NCBI GenBank assembly: GCA_964035575.1
Contig: OZ037877.1
Span: 1-64,000 of the forward strand
Source: Rhynchopus sp. YZ270_cl-10
Taxonomy: Eukaryota > Euglenozoa > Diplonemea > Diplonemida > Diplonemidae
Reading direction: 5' to 3'
Length of the DNA stretch: 64,000 nt
Shown here one piece after another: positions 55,301 to 64,000 of this stretch. A program made the translations under genes and the position numbers. Positions within the stretch are counted from its first letter, which is position 1. The number at the start of each line of letters is the position of its first letter. A model generated the notes under the pieces. That model was not told the DNA's origin and did no database searches. It was given only the letters and a program-made list of their open reading frames with translations.

Positions 55301-58234
55301 CGGTTTGGACGCCGCAGTGCAGGGGCCGTGGAACCTCTCTGTGACGATGCGAACCCTGACGACGATATGAGTCGTCCTGCAGACCGAACGGAGGAGCAGC
55401 AGGGGAAGCGCAAGAGGGACGTGAAGCCGGACCACGTGGAGCCACCGAGGAAGCGGACCGGGAGGTTCGATTCGGCCACCGTGATTCCGGAAGGGCCTGG
55501 TCTCGATGTGGTGCGTGAGTGGGAGTTTTTGCGTGAGTGCCCGGCAGCGCAGAGGCCTCGGGCGACGGAGCAGGCGGCCAAGCTGGGAGCCTCGAAGGTG
55601 ACTTGGTCGTTTGTGGCGGGGGACTGTGCTTTTGAGGCTTTGCTCTTCGCCACCGGGCGCACGGATTTGACGGTGGAGGGTCTGCGCCAGGCGGCAGTGA
55701 AGAAGGTCCAGGGCCGCGCTGATCTGTCGAGTGCGGCTGTCCCTAATTTTGGGGTCTGGCAGCGGCTGATGACGAGTGGGGACAGAGGAGACCAGCGTAC
55801 GTGGGCGGATGCCATTGCAGTGGCGGGGGCAGGGGAGGCTCTTGAGGTATCTGTGGTCATCCTCAACGAGTTCGCCCGCCCTTCTCTGATGGTGCCAAGA
55901 AAACGGCCTAAGGCAGTGGTCCTTCTCCTCCACTCGGGTGATCAGGATGCGGCAGATGGATCCGGCAGTATCCCGGGACACTACGAGCCCCTCACCATGG
56001 ACCCGGCTCTGCAGCAGCACATCCTGTCTTTTGAGGCCACAGGTGGTAAGGGGGAGTGCCAGTCAGAGCGCCCCATGGCTTTTGTGGGAGCGAGGGAGGC
56101 GGAGGCGTCGAACACTTTCCTGCAGTGCGAACAATGCAGCAAGCTCTTCGATGCGTCGGACGCACACTTCTGCTGTCACACGTGTGGTGGCTTGGCATGT
56201 CTGCACTGCGCTCAGGGGTCCAAGCACTGCCCTCTGTCGCAAATTGGCAGGGCGGAATACTTCAGTGCCCTGTCTTTTTTGCACTCGAATGTTCCGGCTC
56301 AGGCTGCCTCTGCGGAGGGGAGCGGAGACCCACCACCTAAACGGGCTCCTTCTCCAGCAGTGCCAGCTCCCGAGGGCGAGGACGTCGAGGAGGTAGACAC
56401 GCCAATGGCGGGCGAAGAGGGGCAGCAGGCAGAACAGAAGCAGCAGAAGCACGAGAAGCAACGGAAACAGCAGAAGCAGCAACAACAAAAGGCGGACCAG
56501 GATAAGAAGGAAGCGTTGCAGCGTGCGTCGGACGCGTGGCAGCAAGCCCTGGAGGTACGGCGGGAGCATCGTCGGTCGTGGGGACCGGATTTGGCCGCGC
56601 TTCGGGGCACTTTTGGCGACCGCCAGCAGGAGTTGAGTCGTTTCCTGGAGGAACAGAATGTGCGTCTGGACCAGGCGAAGGCGGCGGACAGGCATCGTGT
56701 GGAGGAGCTGACCGCCAGGCACAAGCGGGAACTCGCAGAGGACGCGAAGAAGATGCATGCGCAGTACTTGGAAGACTGCGATCGGCACCCCGAAGCAGGA
56801 GAGTCGCTCCGGGCGGAGTATGACAGGCAACGCTGCGAGAGGCATTACGCCATCGCAGCTAAGCATGAGTCGGAGCAGAAGGCGACCACTCTGTTGTTGA
56901 CGGCGGTGAACCTCTCCCGACAGCTGGAGGCAGAACGCATGGTGGCATACGGGCGGTGCTTTGGGGTGGTGTGCGAAGGGCGGCTATTCCTCCCCTGCCA
57001 TGCGGTGCGGAGAGCGGTGGGCGACGACCCTGAAGGACTCGAACCTGACTGTGTCGGCGACTGGATGGCTCTCTTTGGTCCTCAAGGTGCTTCTCCGTGC
57101 CCGGGCGAGTTCCTGTACTGCTGGGCGACACAGCAGCCGTGGAGTGGGAACGGGGAGGGGGACGGTGATTGCCCGGAGTCGGTGGTCGCCCGTCAGGCGG
57201 TTAGGAAGATAGCAGGGGAGGCCGGATACTGCGATACCTGGGGCAAGACCAGCGCGGTCATCGTCGTTCGGGAAGGCAGGGTCAGCTGGGGAACCCCTTC
57301 TCGGGATCAGCTGGAGGAGGAGGTGGGGCGACAGGCCGAGGCGGCAGACACCGAGGTGCGTGTGAAGGTGGAGGAGATGGATGATGATGAGCAGGAGCAG
57401 GAGGAGGACCTCGACACCGCGATGGAGGGGGCGGATCGCTCGCATTCTCTGTCAGTGGAAGGCATCCCTGACCAGAAGAAGCAAGCGAGGGTGAGGGAAT
57501 TGCTGAGGGCGCAGAGCGAGGCTTGGATGTGGACGGAGGAGGAGCGGACGGAGAGGGGGGGTCTTTTCCCGTGCCTCACCATGGGGTCGCCGGTGCCTTC
57601 TTCTGTGACGAAGTGGATCTCCCTGTTCCACTACCGTCAGGGAGAGAAACAGGATGGCAGACCCTTGTTGTCACTCCCCCTCTCTACCGCTACTTTCACT
57701 CAGTGGTATGAGGTGATGAAGGTGGTGGGTTTGCATGAGTGGTCGGTTCAGGAAAAGTGCAAGGCAAAGTCGACGTTGCATGCCCTGACGGACAACCGGA
57801 GCAGTAGGGGGCAGGCCTTTGCAGCGGAGAGTACAAGGAGGGAGAATGAGGCACGAGCGGCTCGAGAGGGAATAGGCCGACAACCTCAAGCCTCCTCTTC
57901 TTCTTCTTCTTCCTCCACCTCTGCAGGCCGTGGCACTACAACCTCCATCGCCCAACCTGCAGTCTCCACTTCTTCCTCCTCCTCATCGGCAGGCCGTGGC
58001 AATGCAACCTCCTCCGCCCAACCTGCTCCTTCCCCAGCTCCCAAAGGACCCCAGCGCCATGCAGCTCAGGGTAGGTCCAACACGTCGAACGTGTTCACCG
58101 ACGCAGTGGCACAAGCGACGCAGCATGTGCTCTCGCCCCAGGAGGTGCAGAGAGGGCGCAATGGTCGCGGTGGTGGACAGAAGGGGAGACAGAGCGGAGG
58201 AAGGAAGGGGAAAAAGGGGAATAAAAAGAATTAG
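48773..58234 (+). CDS. LINE-1 polyprotein: OTU-like, zinc finger, RT, restriction-like endonuclease, OTU-like
   Basis: One open frame of 3,153 codons from the first ATG (MRRKALLG); a later start at 50522 (MLVFGVSLA) is possible because the first 580 residues are Ser/Asn-rich repeat. Seen in order: hydrophobic stretches (about 640-890); OTU-like domain 1 (TNDCGYVALH, C946; DSHFEAV, H1063); C2H2 finger (C1126, C1131, H1153, H1157); reverse transcriptase (about 1395-1740; motif A KIDYRNAF, D1552; motif B RGAQQGDPLG; active site YLDDG, 1637-1641); zinc knuckle CSACQGG...GDHTFGCPYSKH and RHN, then endonuclease residues PGD2027...D2043; OTU-like domain 2 (VAGDCAFEAL, C2285; GHYEPL, H2403); CEQC...CCHTCGG zinc cluster (from 2452); long K/E/Q coiled coil (about 2560-2720); Ser/Gly-rich end. 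The RT copies the transcript at a nick made by the endonuclease (target-primed reverse transcription). What the OTU domains cut is unknown. No break seen. Confidence 0.88.
48817..49400 (+). repeat. AACAGCAGC trinucleotide/nonamer repeat
   Basis: About 580 bp of CAG/CAA triplets, mostly in the 9-bp form AACAGCAGC. It is open in three plus-strand frames (Ser/Asn, Gln, Ala/Thr). It lies at the 5' end of the LINE frame, where it reads as Ser-Asn-Ser. It could equally be 5' leader. Confidence 0.9.
49690..50505 (+). repeat. Degenerate 'cagttccaacagcagg' repeat
   Basis: Irregular repetition of CAGCAGTTCCAACAGCAGG words with larger duplicated blocks (for example the run from 'caaggacttctgcggcagca' at about 50029 and 50290). 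The frame is Ser/Asn-rich (SSSNSRSNSSS). It separates the nonamer array from the more complex part of the LINE protein. Confidence 0.85.
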
Positions 58235-58863
58235 AGAGTTAGAGAGTTAGAGGGTGAGAGTGTGTGTGTAGAAGCGTGTAGAGAATGACAGTTTGCCCCA
58301 TGTTTATTTTTAACCCTTTTTATTTTGTGTTTTTGGTTCTTTTCATCCTTTGGGGTTTGCCCCCCCTTTCCCCCCTTTCCGCCCCCCTTCCTATTTGTTA
58401 ATATTTTTGGTTGGCTGCTGGCTAGGACGGGTCTACCCCAGCGACGGCCCTTACCCCTTGGACGAGGCTCTGAGGGTAGAGGGCAGTCTCGGAGTAAGAC
58501 CTGTCTAAGAGCCAGGCCAGTGGCATCAGGAGCCATTGGGCCACTTTTATAGATTGTGCAGTAGAGTAGAGTTTGTACAGAACTCTTGTCCTTTGAGTTC
58601 CTTTTTTCACTCCTTTAGTTTTTCATTTTTACCTTGTGAAGGTCAATTTCAATTTTTCATTTTTCAAAACCACCACAGGTAAGCACGAGACCCACCATTG
58701 TTGTTGTTGATTTTGTTGTGCGTTATTGTTGTTTTCCCCTTTGGGTGTCAGTCAGTCGGGTCAGGTCACACTTACTGAAGTTCTCAAAAATTTTCACCAA
58801 AAAGAAAACTACTAAAAAGATTATGGAACTTCCTTTTTATTTGTTTGTGTGTTACAGAGGAAA
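58235..58863 (+). other. LINE-1 3' untranslated region
   Basis: Non-coding. Starts with three GAGAGTTA words, then pyrimidine-rich stretches. A GC-rich part (about 58420-58550) has words such as 'gacgggtctaccccagcg'. No polyadenylation or termination element is obvious. Confidence 0.6.
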
Positions 58864-59221
58864 CGGCTCACTCAATCCCCTCCTTCTCCTCCCCTCCCCT
58901 CCCCAAGACAAAGCAAAATAAAACTACACCGGTAGACAGAGCAACCCTCCCGTCCCATCCCCTCCCCTTTTCCTTTTGGGAAAAATTGCACTCACATACT
59001 ACCCTTTTGCTTATTTGCAGGGAAGTGTTGGTTGTAGTTGTCCCACATGCTTTCTATTTTAGTGCCACTAACTGTGTTTTCAGGCACTGTCTTGCCAGTA
59101 CAATAGTAAAGTGCCCTTGTCTGGACATCTAGCTGTTTACATACTCGCTTGACTAGTAAGTACCCCCTCTGTCACTGGATGTAGATAAAAAAAGCGAGCC
59201 TAGGGCTAAGTTGAACAACAC

Positions 59222-59264
<43 letters not shown>
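58864..59264 (+). mobile_element. LINE-1 tail module, equivalent to the short retroposon
   Basis: From 'ctcactcaatcccctccttc' to TGAACAACACC plus 42 A. It matches, inverted, copy B (45310-45616 plus 48495-48549) and most of copy A. Either the short retroposons are 5'-truncated or deleted LINE-1 tails, or a SINE-like element fused to the LINE end. It carries at 58866-58915, in antisense, the sequence into which LINE-1 and LINE-2 inserted. Confidence 0.8.
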
Positions 59265-59267
<3 letters not shown>

Positions 59268-59282
59268 GAGGGGAGGAGAAGG
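59265..59282. repeat. Left target-site duplication of LINE-2 (18 bp)
   Basis: GGGGAGGGGAGGAGAAGG, identical to 62271-62288. The base after it differs on the two sides (C versus A), fixing the length at 18. Confidence 0.88.
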
Positions 59283-61391
59283 CATCGTATACTGCGACAT
59301 AACTCAGTACGCGATTATGTGTATGGAGCAGCAAATGAGGCAGGTCTGAGCCCCATCCTGGAACCCAACCACCTCATCCTGGGCAACAACAAGCCCGCTG
59401 ACATTCTGCTGTCCACAGGGGTCGGGGAGTCGAGAGGACGAGCTATCGATGTGACTGTGTGGACGCCGACGTCAGCGTCGATGGTGCAGGGTGCCGCAGT
59501 CGCGAAGGGGTACGCGGCGACGAAGGCGGAAACTGCCAAGAGGAAGAAGCATGGTGACGCGTGTGCGGCGGAGCGGCTGGCGTTCACACCCTTCGCCCTG
59601 GAGACCACAGGAGGTCTGGGACCCGCGGCGGCGTCGATATGGCAGCAGATGCTCCGTTTCGCAGCGGACAGGAAGCTTGGGAACAGAGTGGAGATGTCAC
59701 AGAGGTGGAATTGGGGGCTAGGGACGACGCTGCAGCGACAGATCGGGAAGGCCGCGACGGATCGAGGGTCTCTGACTGGTTGCCTGAGGGGTCCTCTGCG
59801 AGAGCGTGTGGACTTAGATCCCACCGTCGACCCGGAAGAGGGGGACTTGATACGCTTGCCCCCCGACCATCTACCTAACCTGGAAGTGACAGACGACCAC
59901 CAGGGAGACATCAGGGTGAGTGCGGAGGAGGAGCCAGAGACAGGCAACGAGAAGGAAACGGCGCCAGAGACAGCAGCACAGGACCCAACCCCCCACAGCG
60001 AACTGGAGGCCAACTTGGTGAAGTGGGGGCTGTCCCGACCGCAGGTGCCCGTGCCGTTCCGAGTAGGAGACTGTGCGTTCGACGCAGTGTGCTGGTCAGT
60101 GCGGAGCTGGAAGGTGGTGACATCGTCGACCCTTCGGTCCCTGGCGGTGGAGAGAGTGAAGAGAGATGCTGACCTGGCGAGAAATGCGATGCCCGACCTC
60201 GCGACCTGGGTGCGATGGATGAGCCTGGCAGGGAACAGGGATCGCAGGTCGTGGGCGGACCAGACAGCACTGGCGGGTCTGGCACGGGCTTTGCAGGTAG
60301 TCATTGTGGCGGTCGTGTCATCGGACTCTAAGGTGCACATCCATAGACCAGCCAGCAAGTCGAACGGGGCCGTAGCAGTGCTGCACACAGGAGCTCACGA
60401 GGCTGGCCACTTCTCGCCGTTATGCATGACAGACAACACGTTTGCATATCTGCGAAGCCTTGCCCCCGACACCCCCCTTCCAGAGATGCAGTGCCACAGC
60501 ACCGGAGCGCTGTCACGGATGGAGGAGCGCCCGGGGAGACAGGGGGAATTGCTCACGTGCGAAAACTGCGCACTCATCACCGAATGTAGTGTCCCCCACT
60601 GGTTTTGTAGTTCCTGCGAGCGCACATGGTGTGAGGGATGTGGGAGCGCCAACGCAAAGTGTGTGCTGAGGGCAAAGCCAGTTCAGCCAGTTCAGCCAGT
60701 TCAGCCGACAACATCGCAGACAGTGGGAGGTAGCTACTACAACAGCAACCCAGCTCCCCCACAGGACGCGGCAACGGAGGTGAAGGAGGAGGTTATGGAT
60801 GAGGAGGATTCCGCCGACTGCGCCGACCACGACACCACCATGGACAACAACACCGCAACCGCAGCAGAATCCTTCGTCTGGGGGCCATCAGAGCAGAGCT
60901 ACAACACCACACCAACAGCTCTGACTGGTGACCACCACTTGGGTTCAGCGAAGACTGGTGGATGGACGGCTAAGTCCCACGCGGAAAGAAGGACGAAGCT
61001 GACCACCCTTGGGACTTCGCGGCGGGCGCAGGGGAACCACACTCGTCGCTCCGGTGTAGTGGAGGACAGGTCTGCGGAGACCACAGCAAGGCGGCCTTCT
61101 CCCCCTATCTCGCGAGGGTCGGATGTGGAGGCGAAAGGGTTAGTCCCACACAGCCAGAAGGAAGGGGACAGGGTGCCGAGAAATGTCGAAGAGTGGGCGG
61201 ACTGCTTCTTCCCCAGGGGAGGGACCAGGCGAGAGGGAATGACTCCCTTGGCACCGGAGGTGGCGTACGAGGCGCTGGACGCGTGGTGGGATCAGCGGGA
61301 GGAGCTGGGGCGCGTCGGAGGACGGCAGACGAGTCAGTACGGGGCGCTTAGGGCGGTCCTGGTGCTGATGATGGAGGCGACCTTCAAATAG
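59283..61391 (+). pseudogene. LINE-2 polyprotein C-terminal part: endonuclease, OTU, zinc cluster
   Basis: 702 codons open from the truncation point (RILRHNSVRD, equivalent to RHN in LINE-1). Endonuclease residues KPAD...AIDVTVW follow. OTU-like domain: VGDCAFDAV (C264 from the truncation) and GHFSPL (H376). Then CENCALITEC...FCSSCERTWCEGCG zinc cluster, acidic region, and a C-terminal domain of about 200 residues. The order repeats that of LINE-1 after the RT, so this layout is a stable feature of these LINEs. The element lacks RT and any start of its own; a frame reading in from the LINE-1 poly(A) gives only a lysine run. Not expected to be active. Confidence 0.87.
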
Positions 61392-62213
61392 AAGGGCCTC
61401 GCGATTGGTTGTGATTGTGGTTTATGTGGGCACTGTTGCCCTTCCCTTCTCTGTTATTTTCCCCCACCCCAACTTTTGTGTGTAGCAACACCTGTTTAGT
61501 TCCCTGTTTCCTTTTTACCCCCAACCCCTCCCATTAGATACATGTGTGTAATCCCCCTGGTGTCAAGCCCCTTGTATGTAAATTCCAAATCTTCCCCCTC
61601 ACAGAAAACGTCAGGAGTAAGCCAAGGAGGCGGTTTGTCTGTGGGCGTCGGCCTAGGAGTAAGCGACGGAGATTTTTTCCCCCACCCCATCCCCTACGAG
61701 TTCCATGGGGGGTCGCTACTGGCGTTAATCATCCAAACAAAAAAGACTACAAGAGACAAAACAAAAGTAACAAGAAAGGAACTTCGTATTGTAAAAAGAA
61801 AGCCCCATCCCGCCCCTTCCTCCCCTCCAGAACCAGCTGGGCACCAATACTGGAAATACAGCAAAACCACACAGACTGGACAGTCTATATTCACCCCTGC
61901 CTCTCCCGTGTTAATGTTCACCCCTCCTTTATCCCAAATTGTCATAGAGCTAAATATAGTTGTATGCCTCGCTTCGCTCGGCAAACAACGATACATAATA
62001 GGGCGACATGCTGATGACAAATATCTCCCTCGTTTAATTCACTTTTGTGCCTCGTTCTAACTAAACCGGCACATGTACTGATTGTAAGACTTTTGGCCCT
62101 CGCTTCGCTCGGACCAAGCGCCTTTCATGTGCATTATAAACGTACCCCCCTTGCCCTGTCCAGTTTGATGTGGAACAAAAAAAAGTCGAGCCTAGGGCTA
62201 AGTTGAACAACAC

Positions 62214-62214
<1 letters not shown>
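61392..62214 (+). other. LINE-2 3' untranslated region
   Basis: Non-coding, about 820 bp. Two copies of CTCGCTTCGCTCGG (about 61970 and 62099). It ends GTCGAGCCTAGGGCTAAGTT and GAACAACACC, matching the end of LINE-1 and of the short retroposons. Confidence 0.65.
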
Positions 62215-62270
<56 letters not shown>

Positions 62271-62273
<3 letters not shown>

Positions 62274-62305
62274 GAGGGGAGGAGAAGGAGGGGATTGAGT
62301 GAGTC
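62271..62305. repeat. Right target copies of LINE-2 (18 bp) and LINE-1 (35 bp)
   Basis: The first 18 bases duplicate 59265-59282 (LINE-2), and the whole 35 bases duplicate 48515-48549 (LINE-1). This nested pattern shows the order of insertion. Confidence 0.85.
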
Positions 62306-62400
62306 TTTTCGCTTCATGCCCCTCATCTGGCGCACTACTAACGGGGGACGCCCCATGTAGGCACATCGGTAGGATTTCGTCTTAACATAGTTTTTTGTGT
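62306..62400. other. Short flank, nothing recognised
   Basis: Unique sequence ('ttttcgcttcatgcccctca...') between the target copy and the A-rich repeat. Confidence 0.5.
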
Positions 62401-62566
62401 AAAAAAAAATGAACCCCTGTAAAAAAAAATGAACCCCTGTAAAAAAAAATGAACCCCTTTGTAAAAAAAAATGAACCCCTTTGTAAAAAAAAATGAACCC
62501 CTTTGTAAAAAAAAATGAACCCCTGTAAAAAAAAATGAACCCCTGTAAAAAAAAATGAACCCCTGG
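62401..62566. repeat. 20-22-bp tandem repeat AAAAAAAAATGAACCCC, eight copies
   Basis: Units end either CTGT or CTTTGT, in a block order of 20-, 22- and then 20-bp forms. A similar but inverted pair (ggggaccattttttacaggg) lies at 48551-48580, at the left end of LINE-1. Confidence 0.92.
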
Positions 62567-62597
62567 GCGGAGGAGGTTGCATTGCCACGGGCCACTC

Positions 62598-62935
62598 CGG
62601 TGCACAGGGTGCCGGTCCGGTGCACAGGGTGCCCCAAAAAAATCCGGTGCACAGGGTGCCAAAAAATCCGGTGCACAGGGTGCTTTTTAGCCGGGGCTTA
62701 TAACGTGGGGGGCACCCTGTGCACCGGATTGCGAACCCATAATGGCACCCTGTGCACCGGATTAAAAGGGGCACCCTGTGCACCGGATTTGTAGGGGCAC
62801 CCTGTGCACCGTTTTTTGCGGGCACCCTGTGCACCGGATCCAGTGCCAAAAAGGCACCCTGTGCACCTTTTGGGGGCACCCTGTGCACCGGATTTGGTAC
62901 CACTATGTCACCCTGTGCACCGGATTCAGGCTGCC
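62598..62935. repeat. CCGGTGCACAGGGTGCC motif: 4 forward then 8 inverted copies
   Basis: Four copies in the forward direction (62598-62680), then after 'gccggggcttataacgtggg' eight copies of the reverse complement (62711-62925). Spacers of 5-20 bases differ between copies while the 14-17-base motif is kept. No coding capacity. Confidence 0.92.
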
Positions 62936-62960
62936 AATATTGGTCACCGAGTTTGAGAAA

Positions 62961-63850
62961 CTAGGTTGCGGTCTCTGGCTAGTGGTTGTGCGGGTTTGCG
63001 GGTTTGCGGGTGCGCGGGTTTGCGGGTTCTAGGTTGCGTTATCCGGCTGGTGTGGGGGTGCGGGTGCGCAGGGTTCGGGCAACGTTATCTGGCTGGTGTG
63101 GTTGTGCGGGTGCGCGGGGTTCGGGCAACGTTATCTGGTTCTAGGTTGCGTTATCTGGCTGGTGGTTGGTGCGGGTTTGCGGGTTCGCGGGTGCGCGGGT
63201 TTGCGGGTTCTAGGTTGCGTTATCCGGCTGGTGTGGGGGTGCGGGTGCGCGGGGTTCGGGCAACGTTATCTGGCTGGTGTGGTTGTGCGGGTGCGCGGGG
63301 TTCGGGCAACGTTATCTGGTTCTAGGTTGCGGTCTCTGGCTAGTGGTTGTGCGGGTTTGCGGGTTTGCGGGTGCGCGGGTTTGCGGGTTCTAGGTTGCGT
63401 TATCCGGCTGGTGTGGGGGTGCGGGTGCGCGGGGTTCGGGCAACGTTATCTGGCTGGTGTGGTTGTGCGGGTGCGCGGGGTTCGGGCAACGTTATCTGGT
63501 TCTAGGTTGCGTTATCTGGCTGGTGGTTGGTGCGGGTTTGCGGGTTCGCGGGTGCGCGGGTTTGCGGGTTCTAGGTTGCGTTATCCGGCTGGTGTGGGGG
63601 TGCGGGTGCGCGGGGTTCGGGCAACGTTATCTGGTTCTAGGTTGCGTTATCTGGCTAGTGGTTGGTGCGGGTTTGCGGGTTCCAGGTTGCGTTATCCGGC
63701 TGGTGTGGGGGTGCGGGTGCGCGGGGTTCGGGCAACGTTATCCGGCTGGTGTGGTTGTGCGGGTGCGCGGGGTTCGGGCAACGTTATCTGGATGGTGTGG
63801 TTGATAAGCTGGCTGGTGGGTGCGGGTGTGCGGGAATCTGAAGGTTCTAA
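62961..63850. repeat. 361-bp higher-order repeat, about 2.5 copies
   Basis: 'ctaggttgcggtctctggct' at 62961 and 63322 gives a 361-bp period; the third copy is shortened near 63640. Inside are sub-repeats with 'gcgcggggttcgggcaacgtt' and 'ctaggttgcgttatc', and short runs of GCGGGTTT. Frames are open because of the repetition. Confidence 0.9.
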
Positions 63851-64000
63851 GTTGCGTTATCTGGTTGGTGTGGTTTTTCGTTGCGCCTGCTGGTTGGTGC
63901 TTTGTGGGTGGGCATAAGTGGCCATGTGTTGTTGCACCATGCTTCCCTGTTGAGAGATATGGTTTTTTTTTCTTGTTTGCTGTGTCTACAGTACAGACTA
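63851..64000. other. Window end, nothing recognised
   Basis: About 150 bp of non-repetitive sequence with a short T-run. No feature supported. Confidence 0.5.

Larger units (their letters stand above)
48550..59264 (+). mobile_element. LINE-1: full-length-looking non-LTR retrotransposon, 10.7 kb
   Basis: Delimited by the left target copy (ending 48549) and a 42-base poly(A) (59223-59264) followed by the target again. Short 5' region, one long reading frame (48773-58234), about 1 kb 3' region ending TGAACAACACC(A)n. GC-rich compared with the Helitron region, so its origin or coding pressure differs. Domain content (RT, then restriction-like endonuclease, OTU protease) places it near the R2/NeSL/Dualen-type early LINEs that use a restriction-like endonuclease. 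Confidence 0.88.
59283..62270 (+). mobile_element. LINE-2: 5'-truncated non-LTR retrotransposon, 3.0 kb
   Basis: Begins abruptly inside the endonuclease coding part, carries a 3' region and ends with 56 A (62215-62270), flanked by the 18-bp duplication. It is a different family from LINE-1 (protein clearly diverged, 3' region unrelated) except for the last 30 or so bases before the poly(A), which are shared. It sits in the target copy immediately after the LINE-1 tail, so it inserted after LINE-1. Confidence 0.9.

Noticed and set aside
50925-57445. Minus-strand and alternate frames across the LINE-1 gene
   Set aside because: GC-rich coding sequence leaves other frames open; composition is Arg/Pro-rich and motifs are lacking.
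45310-59222. A single large transposon with about 350-bp terminal inverted repeats
   Set aside because: The inverted copies each end in their own poly(A) tail, and target duplications show separate nested insertions.
48550-59264. LTR-type retroelement or virus copy
   Set aside because: No long direct terminal repeats, no capsid, integrase or envelope; poly(A) tail and restriction-like endonuclease mark a LINE.
59211-59282. Lysine-rich start of a frame leading into LINE-2
   Set aside because: It is the poly(A) tail of LINE-1 plus the target duplication read through; not a real N terminus.

Overview
The window comes from a nuclear genome of a eukaryote, most likely a unicellular alga or other protist. 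Transposon genes carry short spliceosomal introns (49-77 nt, donors GTATGT, acceptors ending CAG), and there are long satellites, poly(A)-tailed retroelements and a rolling-circle (Helitron) transposon. I could not place the lineage, and I see no convincing host gene, rRNA or tRNA. Nearly everything is mobile DNA or tandem repeat.

Layout. 1-1447 is a 379-bp satellite. 1448-2417 is a spacer with GC-rich hairpins. 2418-41452 is a head-to-tail Helitron array on the minus strand: a truncated unit, two nearly identical units of about 12 kb (each with a four-exon Rep-helicase-OTU gene and a two-exon accessory gene), a unit broken by a spacer at 30.2-31.4 kb, then three units of about 3 kb that lost almost all of the Rep-helicase gene but kept the accessory gene. 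Each unit carries an array of the 8-mer GCGGGTTT (22 to 123 whole copies) and a 349-bp satellite; changes in these two copy numbers account for almost all unit-length differences.

41.7-48.5 kb holds minus-strand copies of a short poly(A)-tailed retroposon. One is split by a 3.3-kb DNA transposon with 12-bp terminal inverted repeats (CACGGTGGCCCA), GGTACC-rich subterminal palindromes and 72 copies of CCTGTGTA. Another is split by a 2.9-kb GT-rich tandem-repeat block. 48.55-62.27 kb holds two plus-strand non-LTR retrotransposons (LINEs). LINE-1 (10.7 kb) encodes a reverse transcriptase, a restriction-like endonuclease and two OTU-like cysteine protease domains. LINE-2 is 5'-truncated and inserted in the target repeat next to the tail of LINE-1. 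Their target duplications can be read directly. 62.3-64 kb is a series of short repeats.

The most interesting points are: an OTU-like protease in both the Helitron and the LINEs; an accessory coiled-coil/zinc-finger gene retained in every Helitron derivative; a telomere-like octamer in the arrays, in a Helitron intron and in the 63-kb satellite; and a LINE whose own tail carries an antisense copy of the sequence into which these LINEs insert. The near-identical long repeats could be partly assembly-derived and would need long-read confirmation.
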